DNA of 13,040 nt from Oscillospiraceae bacterium (lineage in GTDB: Bacteria; Bacillota; Clostridia; Oscillospirales; Acutalibacteraceae): NCBI GenBank assembly GCA_009783605.1, contig WRDE01000020.1:1-13040 (forward strand). The letters are read 5' to 3'. A program made the position numbers and the translations under genes. This document shows positions 12,093-13,040 of this stretch, in pieces; the stretch's first letter is position 1, and each line of letters opens with the position of its first letter. The notes below the pieces were generated by a model. It had not been told where the DNA came from and did no database searches. It saw only the letters and a program-made list of their open reading frames with translations.

Positions 12093-12512
12093 TTAAATCA
12101 AAGCATCCGAGAGCAAAATTCCGCCGCTGCGCAGGGATTCCTCGTCCTCCCGCGTCAGGGCATATCCCTCCGCCACGATCAGCGCCTGCCGGTTGAAATG
12201 CCCGGTGCGGTAGGCGATCCCCGGAACCTCCGCCCCCATACCGGCATCCGTATCCACTTGATCGGCAAGGATATAGCTGGCGGTGGCGTCATACACCTGA
12301 ATGGCGCCCAAACCGTCCTCATATGATCCCCCCATCGGAACCATTTGGCCATTTGGATACATGTCAAGAACAATGCCGAGAACCGTTCCGCGTTCAAGCA
12401 CACCCTGATTCCCGATAAGACTTACGCCGGTCGTCAGCGCGGGCGGGCTGCTGCTGTTGATCAGGTTATCTACCGGGGATTCCCCGACCGGTCTCACAAG
12501 ATCGTTATTCAT
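12093..12512 (-). CDS. Head decoration protein (lambda gpD-like)
   Basis: A protein of 139 aa from ATG at 12512, with AAAGGAGA 9 bases upstream. VSLIGNQGVLERGTVLGIVL and the ending RTGHFNRQALIVAEGYALTR, then a LRSGGILLSDALI segment, fit the lambda D decoration protein family, in a version somewhat longer than lambda D (110 aa). Such proteins bind as trimers on the expanded capsid and stabilise it against DNA pressure. The start overlaps the scaffold stop by 8 bases, so the two are probably translated together, and the gene lies directly before the capsid gene, the same order as in lambda (C/Nu3-D-E). Confidence 0.9.
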   Translation of the reverse strand: MNNDLVRPVGESPVDNLINSSSPPALTTGVSLIGNQGVLERGTVLGIVLDMYPNGQMVPMGGSYEDGLGAIQVYDATASYILADQVDTDAGMGAEVPGIAYRTGHFNRQALIVAEGYALTREDEESLRSGGILLSDALI

Positions 12513-12969
12513 CTTTATGATCTCCTTTCATCGTTTTCATGTACATCGCCGCGGCGTTCTTTCCGGCCGCTTCGACGTTCTCCTGTCCGCCTCCCGCTGT
12601 GTCCTCCGGACCCGGCGCGGCGGCTACGGACGGTGCCCCGGACGCGGCGGTATCGGCGGAAGCGGCAGCCATAAATTGTGCGCCCTGTTTCATCGCCTTC
12701 TGCGCGGCGCGGTAGGCCATCTCCTGCGCGGTGCATGGATTGTCTCCGTACTTCGCGTCGTTTACCGTCGCACTGTCAAAGAGCGCCGACATATCGTCAA
12801 TTGCTTTCAGGCGCTCACGCTCCGCTATCATTGCCGCGTCTGCCGCGCCGATCTCCGCCGCTTCCTGCGCCGTGGCAGCCGCGGCAACAGCGGCAGCCTT
12901 TGCTTCGGATTCGATCTGGGCTGTCAGGTCTGGATATTCCGCCCGCAGCTCGCCAATGGTATTTGCCAT
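12505..12969 (-). CDS. Scaffold-like capsid assembly protein (internal start, Nu3-like)
   Basis: A protein of 154 aa from ATG at 12969, with AGGAGG 7 bases upstream. It starts MANTIGELRAEYPDLTAQIE, then is a long Ala/Glu/Lys-rich helix (residues about 20-60), has a conserved-looking middle (RERLKAIDDMSALF ... YGDNPCTAQEMAYRAAQKA) and a low-complexity linker before the C-terminal basic end. This composition and place, just before D and E, fit a scaffold that directs shell assembly. The frame continues upstream without a stop to the window edge, so it is probably the 3' part of a protease gene that also makes the scaffold alone from this internal start, as C and Nu3 do in lambda. The strong ribosome site supports independent starts. 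It could also be a separate gene. Confidence 0.72.
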   Translation of the reverse strand: MANTIGELRAEYPDLTAQIESEAKAAAVAAAATAQEAAEIGAADAAMIAERERLKAIDDMSALFDSATVNDAKYGDNPCTAQEMAYRAAQKAMKQGAQFMAAASADTAASGAPSVAAAPGPEDTAGGGQENVEAAGKNAAAMYMKTMKGDHKDE

Positions 12970-13040
12970 AGGTTTTCCTCCTTCTGTATTGCCGGCGGCT
13001 GCCGGCGTTTTTGTATGTATTCCATCCGCCGCGGCCGGAA
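12505..13040 (-). CDS. Prohead protease C-terminal end with fused scaffold domain (partial)
   Basis: The scaffold frame stays open for at least 23 codons upstream of ATG 12969, up to 13038, reading PAAADGIHTKTPAAAGNTEG, then GKP. That stretch is Ala/Pro/Thr-rich, like the linker between a ClpP/S49-type prohead protease and its scaffold domain in many siphophage and myophage head modules. In the known family, the protease cleaves scaffold and capsid proteins inside the prohead. Neither the catalytic domain nor a start is in the window, so the protease call rests on gene order (protease, decoration, capsid) and the open frame alone. A short inverted repeat (GCCGGC...GCCGGC, about 12990-13007) lies in the linker. 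Confidence 0.55.
   Translation of the reverse strand, partial: PAAADGIHTKTPAAAGNTEGGKPMANTIGELRAEYPDLTAQIESEAKAAAVAAAATAQEAAEIGAADAAMIAERERLKAIDDMSALFDSATVNDAKYGDNPCTAQEMAYRAAQKAMKQGAQFMAAASADTAASGAPSVAAAPGPEDTAGGGQENVEAAGKNAAAMYMKTMKGDHKDE

Overview
The window is a block of late (structural) genes from a prophage or phage with a contractile tail. All protein genes read from the right end to the left on the minus strand. The host is probably a fairly GC-rich member of the Bacillota. The reasons are AGGAGG-type ribosome binding sites before most genes, many intrinsic terminators, consensus TTGACA/TATAAT promoters, and a tail-hub protein that carries an SH3b domain, as in Firmicutes phages. The genus cannot be read from the sequence.

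In transcription order from right to left, the head section comes first: the C-terminal end of a prohead protease with an in-frame scaffold-like protein (12505-13040), a lambda D-type decoration protein (12093-12512) and a lambda E-type major capsid protein (11010-12074). Head-tail connection and completion genes follow: a 150-aa protein with an acidic tail (10459-10911), a head-tail joining protein (10091-10462), a GPZ-family minor tail protein (9354-10091) and a probable tail terminator (8847-9347). The tail section is a 132-aa protein next to the sheath gene (8072-8470), a P2 FI-type sheath (6608-8050), a P2 FII-type tube (5680-6195), a tail assembly chaperone with a -1 frameshift site (4744-5297), a 1217-aa tape measure (1083-4736), a gpX/LysM-like protein (877-1083) and the start of a gpD-type hub with an SH3b domain (1-463). 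A lambda-like head is therefore joined to a P2-like contractile tail.

The striking part lies between the tail genes. At three gene boundaries (about 479-844, 6222-6595 and 8499-8843) there is the same kind of cassette. A 24-30 residue hydrophobic peptide is encoded on the minus strand, behind its own TTGACA-17-TANNAT promoter and a structured leader. A convergent consensus promoter on the plus strand makes a short antisense RNA that ends in a shared bidirectional terminator containing the peptide's stop codon. This is the layout of type I toxin-antitoxin systems with 3'-overlapping RNAs, such as TxpA/RatA and BsrG/SR4. Three related but diverged copies sit as 'moron'-like inserts in one tail operon. 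The peptides are too short for ordinary gene calling.

Two other intergenic signals are unexplained. A repeat family (5518-5590, 5591-5682, 10931-11008) keeps the same flanking sequences around three different terminator hairpins, and two copies start right at the stop codon of an abundant structural gene (tube, capsid). A compact, multi-palindromic element (5345-5492) with mutually exclusive stems lies just before the tail chaperone gene. Because at least six minus-strand terminators interrupt the block, full-length late transcription would need antitermination or internal promoters; the conserved terminator flanks are candidates for such signals.

No tRNA, rRNA, CRISPR array, insertion sequence, integrase, lysis or lysogeny gene is visible.
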